Below are positions 16,755-26,786 of a stretch of DNA of 64,000 bases, in pieces. Each line of letters starts with the position of its first letter. The stretch's first letter is position 1. The translations under genes were made by a program, and so were the position numbers. The DNA is taken from positions 1 to 64,000 of the forward strand of contig JAFWAC010000032.1 of assembly GCA_017507805.1 (NCBI GenBank), in the 5' to 3' direction. The stretch is from Clostridia bacterium. GTDB taxonomy: Bacteria > Bacillota > Clostridia > Oscillospirales > Acutalibacteraceae. Under the pieces are notes generated by a model. It was not told the origin of the DNA and ran no database searches. It was given only the letters and a program-made list of their open reading frames with translations.

Positions 16755-18374
16755 TTATTGCCTGTTTTTTTCAAACGATGTTATTCTGTCTGCCAGAGCG
16801 CCGAATATTTCACTGCAGGAGGCGGTTTGTTTTCTTGTGTCCTCTGAAAAAATCACCGCCACATACTTCGGGTTTTCTGCCGGGAAAAAGCCGCAAAACC
16901 AACCCTGACAAATTTCAACACCGCTTTCATATCTGCCGGTCTGCGCAGTAGCGGTTTTTCCGGCGGCAGTAACGGTTTTGGGCAGTGCGGATTTTCCTGT
17001 ACCTTCGGTGAGCACTGCCGTAAGATATTCCCTTAAAAGCTTTGCGGTTTCATCGCTCATAACCTTTGTGGGATTGCCTTTATTATAGCTTGTAATACTG
17101 CCATTTTGCAGAGTGCCCTCTACTATCGATGGAATATAGTATTTACCGTCAGAAGCAATTGCACAGTAAAGTGTTAAAATCGAGATTGGTGACAGCAATA
17201 ATTCACCTTGACCGATACTGAAATTTGCAAGCTGTGCTATATTGTCAAGGGTATCTATATCAGGTAGGCTTCCTTTAGCGGTATAAATGCCCTCGCACAG
17301 CTTCAGCTCCTGACCGAAGCGCAGGGAGGAGGCTGTATTATATATATCGCTTTTTCCTACATTAAAGGCTAAGTTGTAGAAGTATGTGTTGCAGGAATTT
17401 GCCAATGCAGACCTCAAATTCAGTAACCCGTGTCCGCTTAAATTATGGCACTTGAAAAAACGGTCGATAATCTCACAGCTTCCTACACAGGTATAGGAAA
17501 AGCTGTTTAATCCTTTTTTTATTGCCGCCACGGCTACACAGGGCTTAAAAACAGAGCCTACATTGTAGGCGTTGATTGCCCGATTAAGCAACGGCGAATT
17601 TTCTCTATCAAGATATTCGGAAATTGCAGTGCTGTCAAACGTGGGCATACTTACACTTGCTCTGATTTTACCGCTTTTAGCCTCTGCAATCACTATTGCT
17701 CCCATTTCTATTTTTTCTGCCGCTTTTTCTGCAATGCTCTGTAAATTAATGTCAAGTGTGGTTACAACTCCGTTTGCTTCGGCGGTGGAATTATTTATGA
17801 TTACAGGCTCAACCCCTTCAAGAATATTTCCCGTACCGCTACATTCATACATAACATAAATCTCGCTATCGGTAGCCAACAGATTGTCGTAAGCGGCTTG
17901 CAATCCCGAAATACCCTTTAATTCGTTGTTCGTGTAGCCGACAAGGTGAATAGAAGGGGTTTGAGGGGTGTTGTGTGTATAAATTTCGGTGCATTTTATT
18001 CCGTCACATTCTATTTTTTCGGGAACCTCGCAGACTATCGGTTTTCCGTCCCTTAGACGCTCAAGCGCATTATTAAGCTCTGTGCCGTCAAGCACACTGC
18101 AAAGCGCTGTGATTGCACGCGGAGTAGGTGAAACAGCGGCGATTATTTTTTTGCTTTGATTTGTAATCGGTACAAGGTTACGGTCAAAAATAGTTCCGCG
18201 TTGTTTTGCTATGGTTATTTTCAAACTGTTTTGTGCTGTTCTTACCTGAGAATAATCCGAGGTTGCGGTTACTGCAACCCGCATTATACAGCTTAAAAAA
18301 AGGAGCATTATCAGAAAGAAGCTAATTGCGCTTCTGCGCGAAAAAACCTTCCAGAAAAGTGAATTGTTATACAA
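16755..18374 (-). CDS. Class B penicillin-binding protein (D,D-transpeptidase)
   Basis: 539 residues. One N-terminal membrane anchor (about 15-32) is followed by 'AKQRGTIFDRN', a PBP dimerisation-domain motif, and a C-terminal transpeptidase. The active-site serine is in SVFK (about 274-277), the second motif is SCN (about 327-329), and the third reads KTA in AGKTATAQTG (about 470). It cross-links peptidoglycan on the outer face of the membrane. At this length and in a spore former it could be an FtsI/PbpB or SpoVD relative; there is no C-terminal PASTA domain. The start is TTG at 18374 after GGAGGGGA. Convergent with the FAD genes. Confidence 0.88.
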   Translation of the reverse strand: MYNNSLFWKVFSRRSAISFFLIMLLFLSCIMRVAVTATSDYSQVRTAQNSLKITIAKQRGTIFDRNLVPITNQSKKIIAAVSPTPRAITALCSVLDGTELNNALERLRDGKPIVCEVPEKIECDGIKCTEIYTHNTPQTPSIHLVGYTNNELKGISGLQAAYDNLLATDSEIYVMYECSGTGNILEGVEPVIINNSTAEANGVVTTLDINLQSIAEKAAEKIEMGAIVIAEAKSGKIRASVSMPTFDSTAISEYLDRENSPLLNRAINAYNVGSVFKPCVAVAAIKKGLNSFSYTCVGSCEIIDRFFKCHNLSGHGLLNLRSALANSCNTYFYNLAFNVGKSDIYNTASSLRFGQELKLCEGIYTAKGSLPDIDTLDNIAQLANFSIGQGELLLSPISILTLYCAIASDGKYYIPSIVEGTLQNGSITSYNKGNPTKVMSDETAKLLREYLTAVLTEGTGKSALPKTVTAAGKTATAQTGRYESGVEICQGWFCGFFPAENPKYVAVIFSEDTRKQTASCSEIFGALADRITSFEKNRQ

Positions 18375-18424
18375 AATAATCCCCTCCGTATAACAAGTAT
18401 TAACAAAAAATTTTAAATAAATTC

Positions 18425-18453
18425 TTGAAATAAACTGTTGAATAATTTATACT
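18425..18453 (+). promoter_or_regulatory. Promoter of the PfkB sugar kinase
   Basis: TTGAAA (18425-18430), 17-bp spacer, TATACT (18448-18453); the leader would be under 15 nt. Confidence 0.7.
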
Positions 18454-18468
18454 GTAAGGGGTGATTTT

Positions 18469-19371
18469 TTGATTTATACGGTTACCTTTAATCCTGCTTT
18501 GGATTATGTTATGAATGTTAAAAATTTCAAAATCGGCAGTACAAACCGTTCGTTTGCTGAGGAAATTCATTTTGGGGGCAAAGGAATAAATGTTTCGGTG
18601 GTTTTAGCCGAGCTTGAAATTGATAATACAGCCCTCGGTTTTGTGGCAGGTTTTACAGGCTGTGAGCTTGAAGCACGCCTGCATAAAAAGGGTATAAATT
18701 GCGATTTTGTAAAGACGCAAAACGGATTTACCCGTATTAATGTTAAGCTAAAGGGTGAATGTGAAACTGAAATTAATGCCAACGGTCCGCAAATTACACA
18801 GGCGGAGCTTGGGCTTTTGTTGGGTAAGCTTGAAAAAATCGGTGCAGGCGATACATTGGTATTGGCAGGCAGTATACCGAGCTGTTTACCTGATGATATT
18901 TATGAGAAAATATTAGATATGCATAGCAACAAGGGTGTAAATTTTGTTGTGGATGCAACCGATAAATTGCTTTTGAATTGCCTTAAATATAAACCGTTTT
19001 TAATAAAGCCTAATCTTTATGAGCTATCACAGCTTGTGGGGAGGACTTTAGAAAATGAAGAGCAGATAATTGCTTCTGCAAGGGAATTAAAGGAAATGGG
19101 CGCTGTTAATGTTTTGGTATCCCTCGGGGCTGACGGCGCGATTTTAGTAGATGAATACAACACCGTACACAAAGCGCCCCCACATAGAATAACAGCCATA
19201 AACACAGTGGGCGCAGGAGATAGTGTGGTGGCAGGGTTTTTGGCGGGTTGCAAAAGGTCTTACGACTTTGCCTTACGGCTTGGCAATGCGGCAGGTGCGG
19301 CAACGGCAGGAAAGCCCGGTCTTGCCACAGCTTGCGATATTAAAAAACTGTTAAATCAAACTTCCCTTTAA
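18469..19371 (+). CDS. 1-phosphofructokinase / tagatose-6-phosphate kinase family (PfkB)
   Basis: 300 residues. The ribokinase-like fold shows TFNPALDYVM at the N-terminus, the glycine motif 'HFGGKGINVS', KPNLYEL, and the catalytic 'INTVGAGDSVVAGF' with the base Asp near residue 250. It phosphorylates a sugar phosphate, most likely fructose-1-phosphate or tagatose-6-phosphate; sequence alone does not separate these, and no PTS genes adjoin. TTG at 18469 is preceded by AAGGGGTGA. Confidence 0.85.
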   Translation: MIYTVTFNPALDYVMNVKNFKIGSTNRSFAEEIHFGGKGINVSVVLAELEIDNTALGFVAGFTGCELEARLHKKGINCDFVKTQNGFTRINVKLKGECETEINANGPQITQAELGLLLGKLEKIGAGDTLVLAGSIPSCLPDDIYEKILDMHSNKGVNFVVDATDKLLLNCLKYKPFLIKPNLYELSQLVGRTLENEEQIIASARELKEMGAVNVLVSLGADGAILVDEYNTVHKAPPHRITAINTVGAGDSVVAGFLAGCKRSYDFALRLGNAAGAATAGKPGLATACDIKKLLNQTSL

Positions 19372-19434
19372 CAAAAACAGCTTTTTTTCGTAAAATATAA
19401 TGTATTTGATTTATTTTACGGAGGATTGCTAAGT

Positions 19435-20124
19435 ATGAGGAAAAGGCGCAATTATCGCCCGAGACACAAGAGGGTATTAATTTTAACTGCACTGTTGCTG
19501 TGCGTCAGTATATTGCTTGCGGTATGCTTTTGTAAAATGCAGCCTGTTATTATGAGGTATGCTGTAAGCGTGGCGGAAACAATAATGCTCAATTCTGCAA
19601 ATGATGCAGTAATCAGAATTTTAGACGAAAATGATATTTCTTATAATGATATAGTCCGCCTTACCTCTAACAGTGACGGGTATGTCACAAGTCTCGAAAT
19701 TGATATATATCAGGTCAATAATCTTAAAAGCCGAATTTCAAATACGGTTTCGCAGATTATTGAGGAAAGAGAATTTTATGAGGTTTTAATTCCTGTCGGT
19801 ACATTTCTCGGCAATACATATACCACAGGCTTGGGACCGCGCATAAAATTTAATATGCAGCTCACAACCACTGCCTTTGTAAATTTCAGCCACGAATTCA
19901 AGGCGGCAGGTATTAATCAGGTTTTGCATATAATTATGGTGGATATGAAAATAAATGGCAGTTTGATTATTGTCGGGTATAATAAGGGTATATCGGTGGA
20001 AACCTCGGCAATAGCGGCGCAGACGGTAATAGTCGGCAAATCGCCCGATGCGTTCACAAATGTTATTGAGGAAGAAACCGATAACACCGCAGGTCTTATA
20101 AATGATTACGGTGCAATATCGTAA
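19435..20124 (+). CDS. yunB: Sporulation protein YunB
   Basis: 229 residues from ATG 19435. A basic N-terminus and one membrane segment (about 11-34) precede an extracytoplasmic domain with 'IPVGTFLGNTYTTGLGPRI', the YunB signature. YunB is made in the mother cell under SigE in Bacillus and is needed for normal spores; its mechanism is unknown. It is here evidence that the organism sporulates. GGAGG lies 10 nt before the ATG; an in-frame TTG at 19426 sits too close to it. ligA follows 9 bp later. Confidence 0.88.
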   Translation: MRKRRNYRPRHKRVLILTALLLCVSILLAVCFCKMQPVIMRYAVSVAETIMLNSANDAVIRILDENDISYNDIVRLTSNSDGYVTSLEIDIYQVNNLKSRISNTVSQIIEEREFYEVLIPVGTFLGNTYTTGLGPRIKFNMQLTTTAFVNFSHEFKAAGINQVLHIIMVDMKINGSLIIVGYNKGISVETSAIAAQTVIVGKSPDAFTNVIEEETDNTAGLINDYGAIS

Positions 20125-22107
<1,983 letters not shown>

Positions 22108-22110
22108 CTA

Positions 22111-22139
22111 TTGACTTTTTTTGTATAGTGTTATAAAAT
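22111..22139 (+). promoter_or_regulatory. Promoter of ribU
   Basis: TTGACT (22111-22116), 17-bp spacer, TAAAAT (22134-22139); transcription would begin at the foot of the FMN aptamer. Confidence 0.7.
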
Positions 22140-22145
22140 GTTTTT

Positions 22146-22255
22146 GTCTTCAGGGCGAGGTGCAATTCCTCACCGGCGGTATAGCCCGCGAGCCGTCAAA
22201 AACGGTTGATTTGGTGAAACTCCAAGGCCGACAGTTAAAGTCTGGATGGAAGAAG
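22146..22255 (+). promoter_or_regulatory. FMN riboswitch (RFN element)
   Basis: All conserved blocks are present: GAGGTGCAATTCCTCACCGG, 'CGGTATAGCCCGCGAGCC', 'TTGGTGAAACTCCAAGGCCG', 'ACAGTTAAAGTCTGGATGG' and the closing GAAGA that pairs with TCTTC at the start (P1). It binds FMN and controls the riboflavin transporter gene downstream, through the terminator at 22273-22309. Confidence 0.97.
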
Positions 22256-22272
22256 TGTATCTTTTGCAAATC

Positions 22273-22309
22273 ATCCCTGTCGTATTGCGCGATAGGGATT
22301 TTTGTTTTT
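22273..22309 (+). terminator. Expression-platform terminator of the FMN riboswitch
   Basis: A 10-bp stem (ATCCCTGTCG 22273-22282, CGATAGGGAT 22290-22299, one wobble) is followed by TTTTTGTTTTT. FMN binding should allow it to form and stop transcription before ribU. Confidence 0.85.
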
Positions 22310-22322
22310 GGGAGTGATTTTT

Positions 22323-22928
22323 ATGTATAAGAACAAAATTAAAAAAATCTCACTGTGTGCTGTTTTCGGTGCAATGGGATTTGTGCTTATGTTGCTTGAA
22401 TTTCCTTTGCCGTTTATTATTCCAAGCTTTGTGAAGTTCGATTTTTCGGAAATTCCGGCAATAATTGCCGCATTTGCCTATGGTCCGCTTTACGGAATTC
22501 TTGTTTGCGCCGTTAAAAACGCTTTGCACCTTTTTGTGACGACCTCTGCAGGTGTTGGTGAGCTTTCAAATTTCATTATGGGTGCCATTTTTGTTGGCGC
22601 GGCAGGAATAATATATAAATTTAACCATACGCGAAAGGGAGCGCTTGTAGGCTCGCTTGTGGGGGCAACGGTGATGGCCGTAATAAGTGTGTTTACTAAT
22701 TATTTTGTTGTATATCCTGCGTTTGTGGTACTGTACGGTCTGCCGTTGGAAGCTATTATCGGTATGTATAAAGATTTGTTGCCTTTTGCAGACAGTCTTT
22801 TCAAGGCACTTGTTATATTCAATCTCCCATTTAATCTCTTTAAAGGAATTATCGATGCTGCAATCTGCTTCGCAATTTATAAAAGAATTTCCCCACTTTT
22901 AAAGAAATTAGGCAGTAAGGTAGAATAA
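22323..22928 (+). CDS. ribU: Riboflavin ECF transporter S component RibU
   Basis: 201 residues, about six membrane segments. 'FVKFDFSEIPAIIAAFAYGP' and the 'AVKNALHLF' segment are the riboflavin-specific signature of RibU. It captures riboflavin outside and hands it to the shared EcfAA'T module encoded elsewhere. ATG 22323 follows GGAGTGA; an in-frame ATG at 22302 lies in the terminator T run. The FMN riboswitch upstream confirms the substrate. Confidence 0.95.
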   Translation: MYKNKIKKISLCAVFGAMGFVLMLLEFPLPFIIPSFVKFDFSEIPAIIAAFAYGPLYGILVCAVKNALHLFVTTSAGVGELSNFIMGAIFVGAAGIIYKFNHTRKGALVGSLVGATVMAVISVFTNYFVVYPAFVVLYGLPLEAIIGMYKDLLPFADSLFKALVIFNLPFNLFKGIIDAAICFAIYKRISPLLKKLGSKVE

Positions 22929-22964
22929 TTTGCAAGAAAATACATAAAAACCAAAAAATTCAAC

Positions 22965-22992
22965 TTGACAATCGCGTAGAATGTGATAAAAT
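22965..22992 (+). promoter_or_regulatory. Promoter of the SAM riboswitch-metK unit
   Basis: TTGACA (22965-22970), 16-bp spacer, TAAAAT (22987-22992) with an upstream TG making an extended -10. Confidence 0.7.
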
Positions 22993-23014
22993 AAATTTGC
23001 AAATTAAATATTTT

Positions 23015-23112
23015 CCTTATCAAGAGTGGTGGAGGGAACCGGCCCTGTGAAGCCCGGCAACCTGAGATTTTTCTCAAGGTGCCAAATCCGGCGGATTATC
23101 CGAAAGATGAGG
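23015..23112 (+). promoter_or_regulatory. SAM-I riboswitch (S-box)
   Basis: The S-box consensus is clear: CTTATCAAGAGTGGTGGAGG, 'GGGAACCGGCCCTGTGAAGC', 'CCGGCAACC', a 'GAGATTTTTCTC' hairpin, 'AAGGTGCCAAATCC' and a closing GATGAGG that pairs with CCTTATC. S-adenosylmethionine binding should promote the terminator at 23120-23150 and reduce metK expression. Confidence 0.97.
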
Positions 23113-23119
23113 TTTTTTG

Positions 23120-23150
23120 ACCGCTTCTTTTGCAAGCGGTTTTTATTTTT
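23120..23150 (+). terminator. Expression-platform terminator of the SAM riboswitch
   Basis: ACCGCTT (23120-23126) pairs with AAGCGGT (23134-23140), followed by TTTTATTTTT. The strand just before it (GAGGTTTTTT) can join an alternative antiterminator. Confidence 0.85.
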
Positions 23151-23163
23151 AGGAGGAAGTTAA

Positions 23164-24345
23164 ATGTCAAAGATACTTTTCACATCAGAATCAGTAACAG
23201 AGGGGCATCCCGATAAGGTGTGTGACTGTATATCGGATGCTGTGCTTGATGCAATTTTGGCTCAGGATAAAAATGCCCGCGTTGCCTGCGAAACCTTTTG
23301 CACCACAGGATGTGTAACCGTTATGGGCGAAATTACTACCACAGCTAATGTTGATATACCGCAAATTGTCAGAGATACAGTGTGCAAAATCGGTTATAAC
23401 GGTGCGGATGCTTGCTTTGACGGTAATACCTGCGCTGTTTTAACCTCGCTTGATAAGCAGTCGCCTGATATTGCCTTGGGTGTTGATAATTCGCTTGAGT
23501 TTAAGGACGGCGAGGCAGATGCTTATAACCTCAACGGAGCAGGCGACCAAGGTATGATGTTCGGTTATGCCTGCAACGAAACACCCGAGCTTATGCCCCT
23601 TGCAATATCCCTTGCCCATAAAATGGCTAAAAGACTTACAGATGTCCGTAAATCGGGTGAGCTTTCATATCTTAAGCCGGACGGTAAAACTCAGGTTACG
23701 GTTGAGTACACCGATGGTATTCCCACAAGGGTAGATGCTGTTGTTGTTTCCTCACAGCATAGCGCTGAGGTTGAGCTCGAGACACTTCGTGCGGATATAT
23801 TGGAAAGGGTTATCCGTCCAATAATCCCAACCGAGCTTTTTGATAAAGATACTAAGATATATATCAATCCAACAGGTCGTTTTGTTGTAGGTGGTCCTCA
23901 GGGAGATACAGGGCTGACAGGCAGAAAAATAATCGTTGATACCTATGGCGGCTATGCAAGACACGGCGGCGGAGCTTTTTCGGGTAAGGACCCAACAAAG
24001 GTTGACCGCAGTGCCGCTTATGCCGCAAGGTATGTTGCTAAGAATGTGGTTGCGGCAGGTCTTGCTTCTAAGTGTGAAATTCAGTTAGCTTATGCAATAG
24101 GAGTGGCGAAACCTGTTTCCGTAATGGTGGATACCTTCGGTACAGGTGTTGTTTCGGATGAAAAGCTCTCAGCCGCAGTTACCAAGGTTTTCGACCTTCG
24201 CCCTGCCGCTATTATCGATGCCCTTTCGCTCCGTAATCCTATCTACCGTCAAACTGCGGCATACGGTCACATGGGTAGAACAGATATTGATTTACCTTGG
24301 GAAAAAATCGATAAAGCGGCGGATTTAAAAGAAGCTTTGCAATAA
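23164..24345 (+). CDS. metK: S-adenosylmethionine synthetase MetK
   Basis: 393 residues, usual size. '[20 protein letters not shown]' supplies the ATP/methionine site near the N-terminus, '[12 protein letters not shown]' the P-loop-like motif and '[19 protein letters not shown]' the phosphate site. It makes SAM from methionine and ATP. Controlled by the SAM-I riboswitch, so the product limits its own synthesis. RBS AGGAGG at 23151-23156. Confidence 0.98.
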   Translation: MSKILFTSESVTEGHPDKVCDCISDAVLDAILAQDKNARVACETFCTTGCVTVMGEITTTANVDIPQIVRDTVCKIGYNGADACFDGNTCAVLTSLDKQSPDIALGVDNSLEFKDGEADAYNLNGAGDQGMMFGYACNETPELMPLAISLAHKMAKRLTDVRKSGELSYLKPDGKTQVTVEYTDGIPTRVDAVVVSSQHSAEVELETLRADILERVIRPIIPTELFDKDTKIYINPTGRFVVGGPQGDTGLTGRKIIVDTYGGYARHGGGAFSGKDPTKVDRSAAYAARYVAKNVVAAGLASKCEIQLAYAIGVAKPVSVMVDTFGTGVVSDEKLSAAVTKVFDLRPAAIIDALSLRNPIYRQTAAYGHMGRTDIDLPWEKIDKAADLKEALQ

Positions 24346-24370
24346 AATTTTATAATTTGGGTGTTTTTAA

Positions 24371-25198
24371 ATGTTTGTAATTTTGGATAAAAAGGTTTTA
24401 AATGAACAGGTAACTTGGCTTACCTTGGACGCTCCGTTTATTGCCCGAAAGGTACAACCCGGTCAATTTGTGATTATCAGAATAGACGAAAAGGGTGAAC
24501 GCATACCCCTTACTGTTGCTGATTTCAATGCCGAAAAGGGAACGGTTTCGATTGTTTTTCAGGCAGTTGGCTTCACAACGAAAAAATTGGCGGCTATGAG
24601 TGTGGGTGACAGTATTCTCGATTGTGTCGGTCCGTTGGGCTGCCCAACGAATTTCGCCAGTCCCAAAAAGGCGATTGTGATAGGTGGCGGTGTTGGTTGC
24701 GCTATCGCTTACCCACAAGCAAAGGCTTTGAAAAATATGGGTGTTGAAACTACCGTTATAACCGGCTTCAGAAATCGCGACATTGTAATTCTTGAACAGG
24801 AAATGCGCAACGCTTCTGATAGCTATTATGTTACTACCGATGACGGTAGCTACGGCGAAAAAGGCTTTGTTACCGATGTGCTCAAAAGACTTATAGCGGC
24901 AGAAAAGTACGATTTGGTAATCGCTATAGGTCCTGTACCTATGATGAAATTCGTTGCTGAAACCACCCGTACTTACGGTATACGAACAATAGTAAGCCTT
25001 AATCCTATTATGATTGACGGTACGGGTATGTGTGGTGGCTGTCGCGTTATTGTTGACGGTCAGACTAAATTTGCTTGTGTTGACGGCCCTGATTTTGACG
25101 GACACAAGGTTGATTTTGATTCTCTTATGAGGCGAAACGGCTTATACCGTAACGAGGAAGATCATGCGTGCAGAATGGAGGGTGCTGTAAATGGCTGA
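24371..25198 (+). CDS. nfnA: NfnA: small subunit of electron-bifurcating transhydrogenase
   Basis: 275 residues. A ferredoxin-reductase-like FAD domain (about 1-95) and NAD-binding domain (GGGVGCAIAYPQAKAL) precede a C-terminal 2Fe-2S motif DGTGMCGGCRV with a later FACVDGPDFDGH; in NfnA this cluster uses three Cys and one Asp, and all are present. With NfnB it couples NADH and reduced ferredoxin to NADP reduction by flavin bifurcation. It overlaps nfnB by 8 bp. The same fold occurs in PyrK, but the partner gene identifies it as NfnA (older name SudB). Confidence 0.92.
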   Translation: MFVILDKKVLNEQVTWLTLDAPFIARKVQPGQFVIIRIDEKGERIPLTVADFNAEKGTVSIVFQAVGFTTKKLAAMSVGDSILDCVGPLGCPTNFASPKKAIVIGGGVGCAIAYPQAKALKNMGVETTVITGFRNRDIVILEQEMRNASDSYYVTTDDGSYGEKGFVTDVLKRLIAAEKYDLVIAIGPVPMMKFVAETTRTYGIRTIVSLNPIMIDGTGMCGGCRVIVDGQTKFACVDGPDFDGHKVDFDSLMRRNGLYRNEEDHACRMEGAVNG

Positions 25199-26579
25199 TA
25201 TGTCTCCATATAAAATCAAAATGCCCGAGCAGGAGCCTTACGTCCGCAATAAGAATTTTGATGAGGTTTCTTTTGGCTATACCGCCGAAATGGCGATTGC
25301 TGAGGCTAACCGCTGTCTTAACTGCAAAAATAAGCCATGCGTTTCAGGCTGTCCCGTTCATGTGAGAATACCGGAATTTATTGCTTTGGTAGCCTCGGGT
25401 GATTTTTTGGGTGCTTATGAAATAATTAATCAAACTAACTCTTTTCCGGCTGTTTGCGGTAGGGTTTGCCCTCAGGAAAGACAGTGCGAGGGCAAGTGTG
25501 TAAGAGGTATAAAAGGCGAGAGTGTGGCAATTGGCAGACTTGAGCGCTTCGTGGCTGATTATTATATGCAAAACGGCAGTAAAGGTGTTAAGATAGCACC
25601 TGCTAACGGTAAAAAGGTTGCGGTTATAGGTGCAGGTCCTGCCGGACTTACCTGTGCAGGCGACCTTGCCCGAAAGGGATACAAGGTCACGGTCTTTGAA
25701 GCCTTTCATACTGCCGGCGGCGTTTTGGTTTACGGTATACCCGAATTCAGACTTCCTAAAAAAATAGTGGCATCGGAAATTGACGGCTTAAAGAAAATGG
25801 GCGTTGAAATTCTTACCGATATGGTAATCGGTAAGGTGCTTTCGGTTGATGAAATAATCGAAATGGGATATGAGGCAGTTTTCATAGGCTCAGGCGCGGG
25901 GCTTCCCATGTTCATGGGAATAGAAGGAGAAAACAGCTTGGGTGTTTACTCTGCTAATGAGTTTTTAACAAGAATTAACCTTATGAAGGCTTATCTTGAC
26001 GATTACGATACTCCCATAAGAAAATCAAGGTCAGTAGCTGTTGTGGGCGGCGGTAATGTTGCAATGGATGCCGCGCGTTGCGCGAAGCGGCTTGGTGCTG
26101 AGCATGTATATATAATTTACCGCAGGGGCGAAGCTGAAATGCCGGCGCGTAGGGAAGAAATTCACCACGCCAAGGAGGAGGAAATTGATTTTAAGCTTCT
26201 TTGCAATCCTACACGCATAATCAGTGATGAAACGGGTGCAGTTACACATATTGAATGTATTGAGATGCAGTTGGGTGAGCCTGATGCCAGCGGCAGAAGA
26301 AGCCCTGAGGTGGTTCCGAATTCGGAATTTATATTAGAGGTCGACACGGTTATTATGGCTTTGGGTACATCTCCAAACCCATTAATCCGTCAGACCACAG
26401 CAGGTCTCGAAACAAACCGCAAGGGTTGCTTTGTGGTTGATGAAAATCTTAAAACCACAAAGGCCGGTGTTTATGCCGGCGGCGATGCCGTTACCGGTGC
26501 TGCCACAGTAATTCTTGCAATGGGCGCAGGTAAGTCTGCTGCAAGGTCAATTGATGAGTATTTAACCCAAAAGCAATAG
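25191..26579 (+). CDS. nfnB: NfnB: large subunit of electron-bifurcating transhydrogenase
   Basis: 462 residues, often annotated gltA (glutamate synthase small chain-like). The N-terminal region has two 4Fe-4S motifs (CLNCKNKPCVSGCPVH, about 43, and CGRVCPQERQCEGKCVRG, about 89). An FAD fold (GAGPAGLTCAGDLARKG, about 148) and an NADP fold (VVGGGNVAMDAARCAKRLGA, about 284) follow, then 'GVYAGGDAVTGAATVI' near the end. No large glutamate synthase subunit adjoins; pairing with nfnA marks the bifurcating complex. It supplies NADPH from NADH and ferredoxin in anaerobes. Confidence 0.92.
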   Translation: MADMSPYKIKMPEQEPYVRNKNFDEVSFGYTAEMAIAEANRCLNCKNKPCVSGCPVHVRIPEFIALVASGDFLGAYEIINQTNSFPAVCGRVCPQERQCEGKCVRGIKGESVAIGRLERFVADYYMQNGSKGVKIAPANGKKVAVIGAGPAGLTCAGDLARKGYKVTVFEAFHTAGGVLVYGIPEFRLPKKIVASEIDGLKKMGVEILTDMVIGKVLSVDEIIEMGYEAVFIGSGAGLPMFMGIEGENSLGVYSANEFLTRINLMKAYLDDYDTPIRKSRSVAVVGGGNVAMDAARCAKRLGAEHVYIIYRRGEAEMPARREEIHHAKEEEIDFKLLCNPTRIISDETGAVTHIECIEMQLGEPDASGRRSPEVVPNSEFILEVDTVIMALGTSPNPLIRQTTAGLETNRKGCFVVDENLKTTKAGVYAGGDAVTGAATVILAMGAGKSAARSIDEYLTQKQ

Positions 26580-26592
26580 ACTCAAATTCCGT

Positions 26593-26656
26593 AAATAAAT
26601 AGGCTGTCGCACAAAGATAAATTGTCTTTCTGCAACAGCCTAAATCATTTATTTAT
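26593..26656 (+). terminator. Hairpin ending the metK-nfnAB unit
   Basis: A long imperfect hairpin: AAATAAAT (26593-26600) with ATTTATTT (26647-26654), AGGCTGTCGCA with TGCAACAGCCT, and an inner AAAGA/TCTTT. The final T run is weak, so termination efficiency is uncertain. Confidence 0.6.
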
Positions 26657-26727
26657 CTGCCGAAACCTTTTCCTCCGTGCTTATAAGAAATTTTCGTAAA
26701 TTTTTTATTATTTGAGCAATTCGCTGC

Positions 26728-26756
26728 TTGAAAAAAGAACCGATTTATGATACAAT
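26728..26756 (+). promoter_or_regulatory. Promoter of the miaB-led gene run
   Basis: TTGAAA (26728-26733), 17-bp spacer, TACAAT (26751-26756). No further clear promoter was seen before tktC at 42.8 kb, though internal ones may exist. Confidence 0.7.
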
Positions 26757-26786
26757 AAATTGATTATTTTGATAGGAGGTTTTGTC

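Noticed and set aside
16900-17000. Inactive penicillin-binding protein because the third motif reads KTA rather than KTG
   Set aside because: Related clostridial proteins carry Ser or Ala here, and the Ser-x-x-Lys and Ser-x-Asn motifs are intact.
24398-25105. 235-codon open frame opposite nfnA
   Set aside because: Fully antisense to a clear gene, no ribosome-binding site, and composition expected from codon bias of the true strand.
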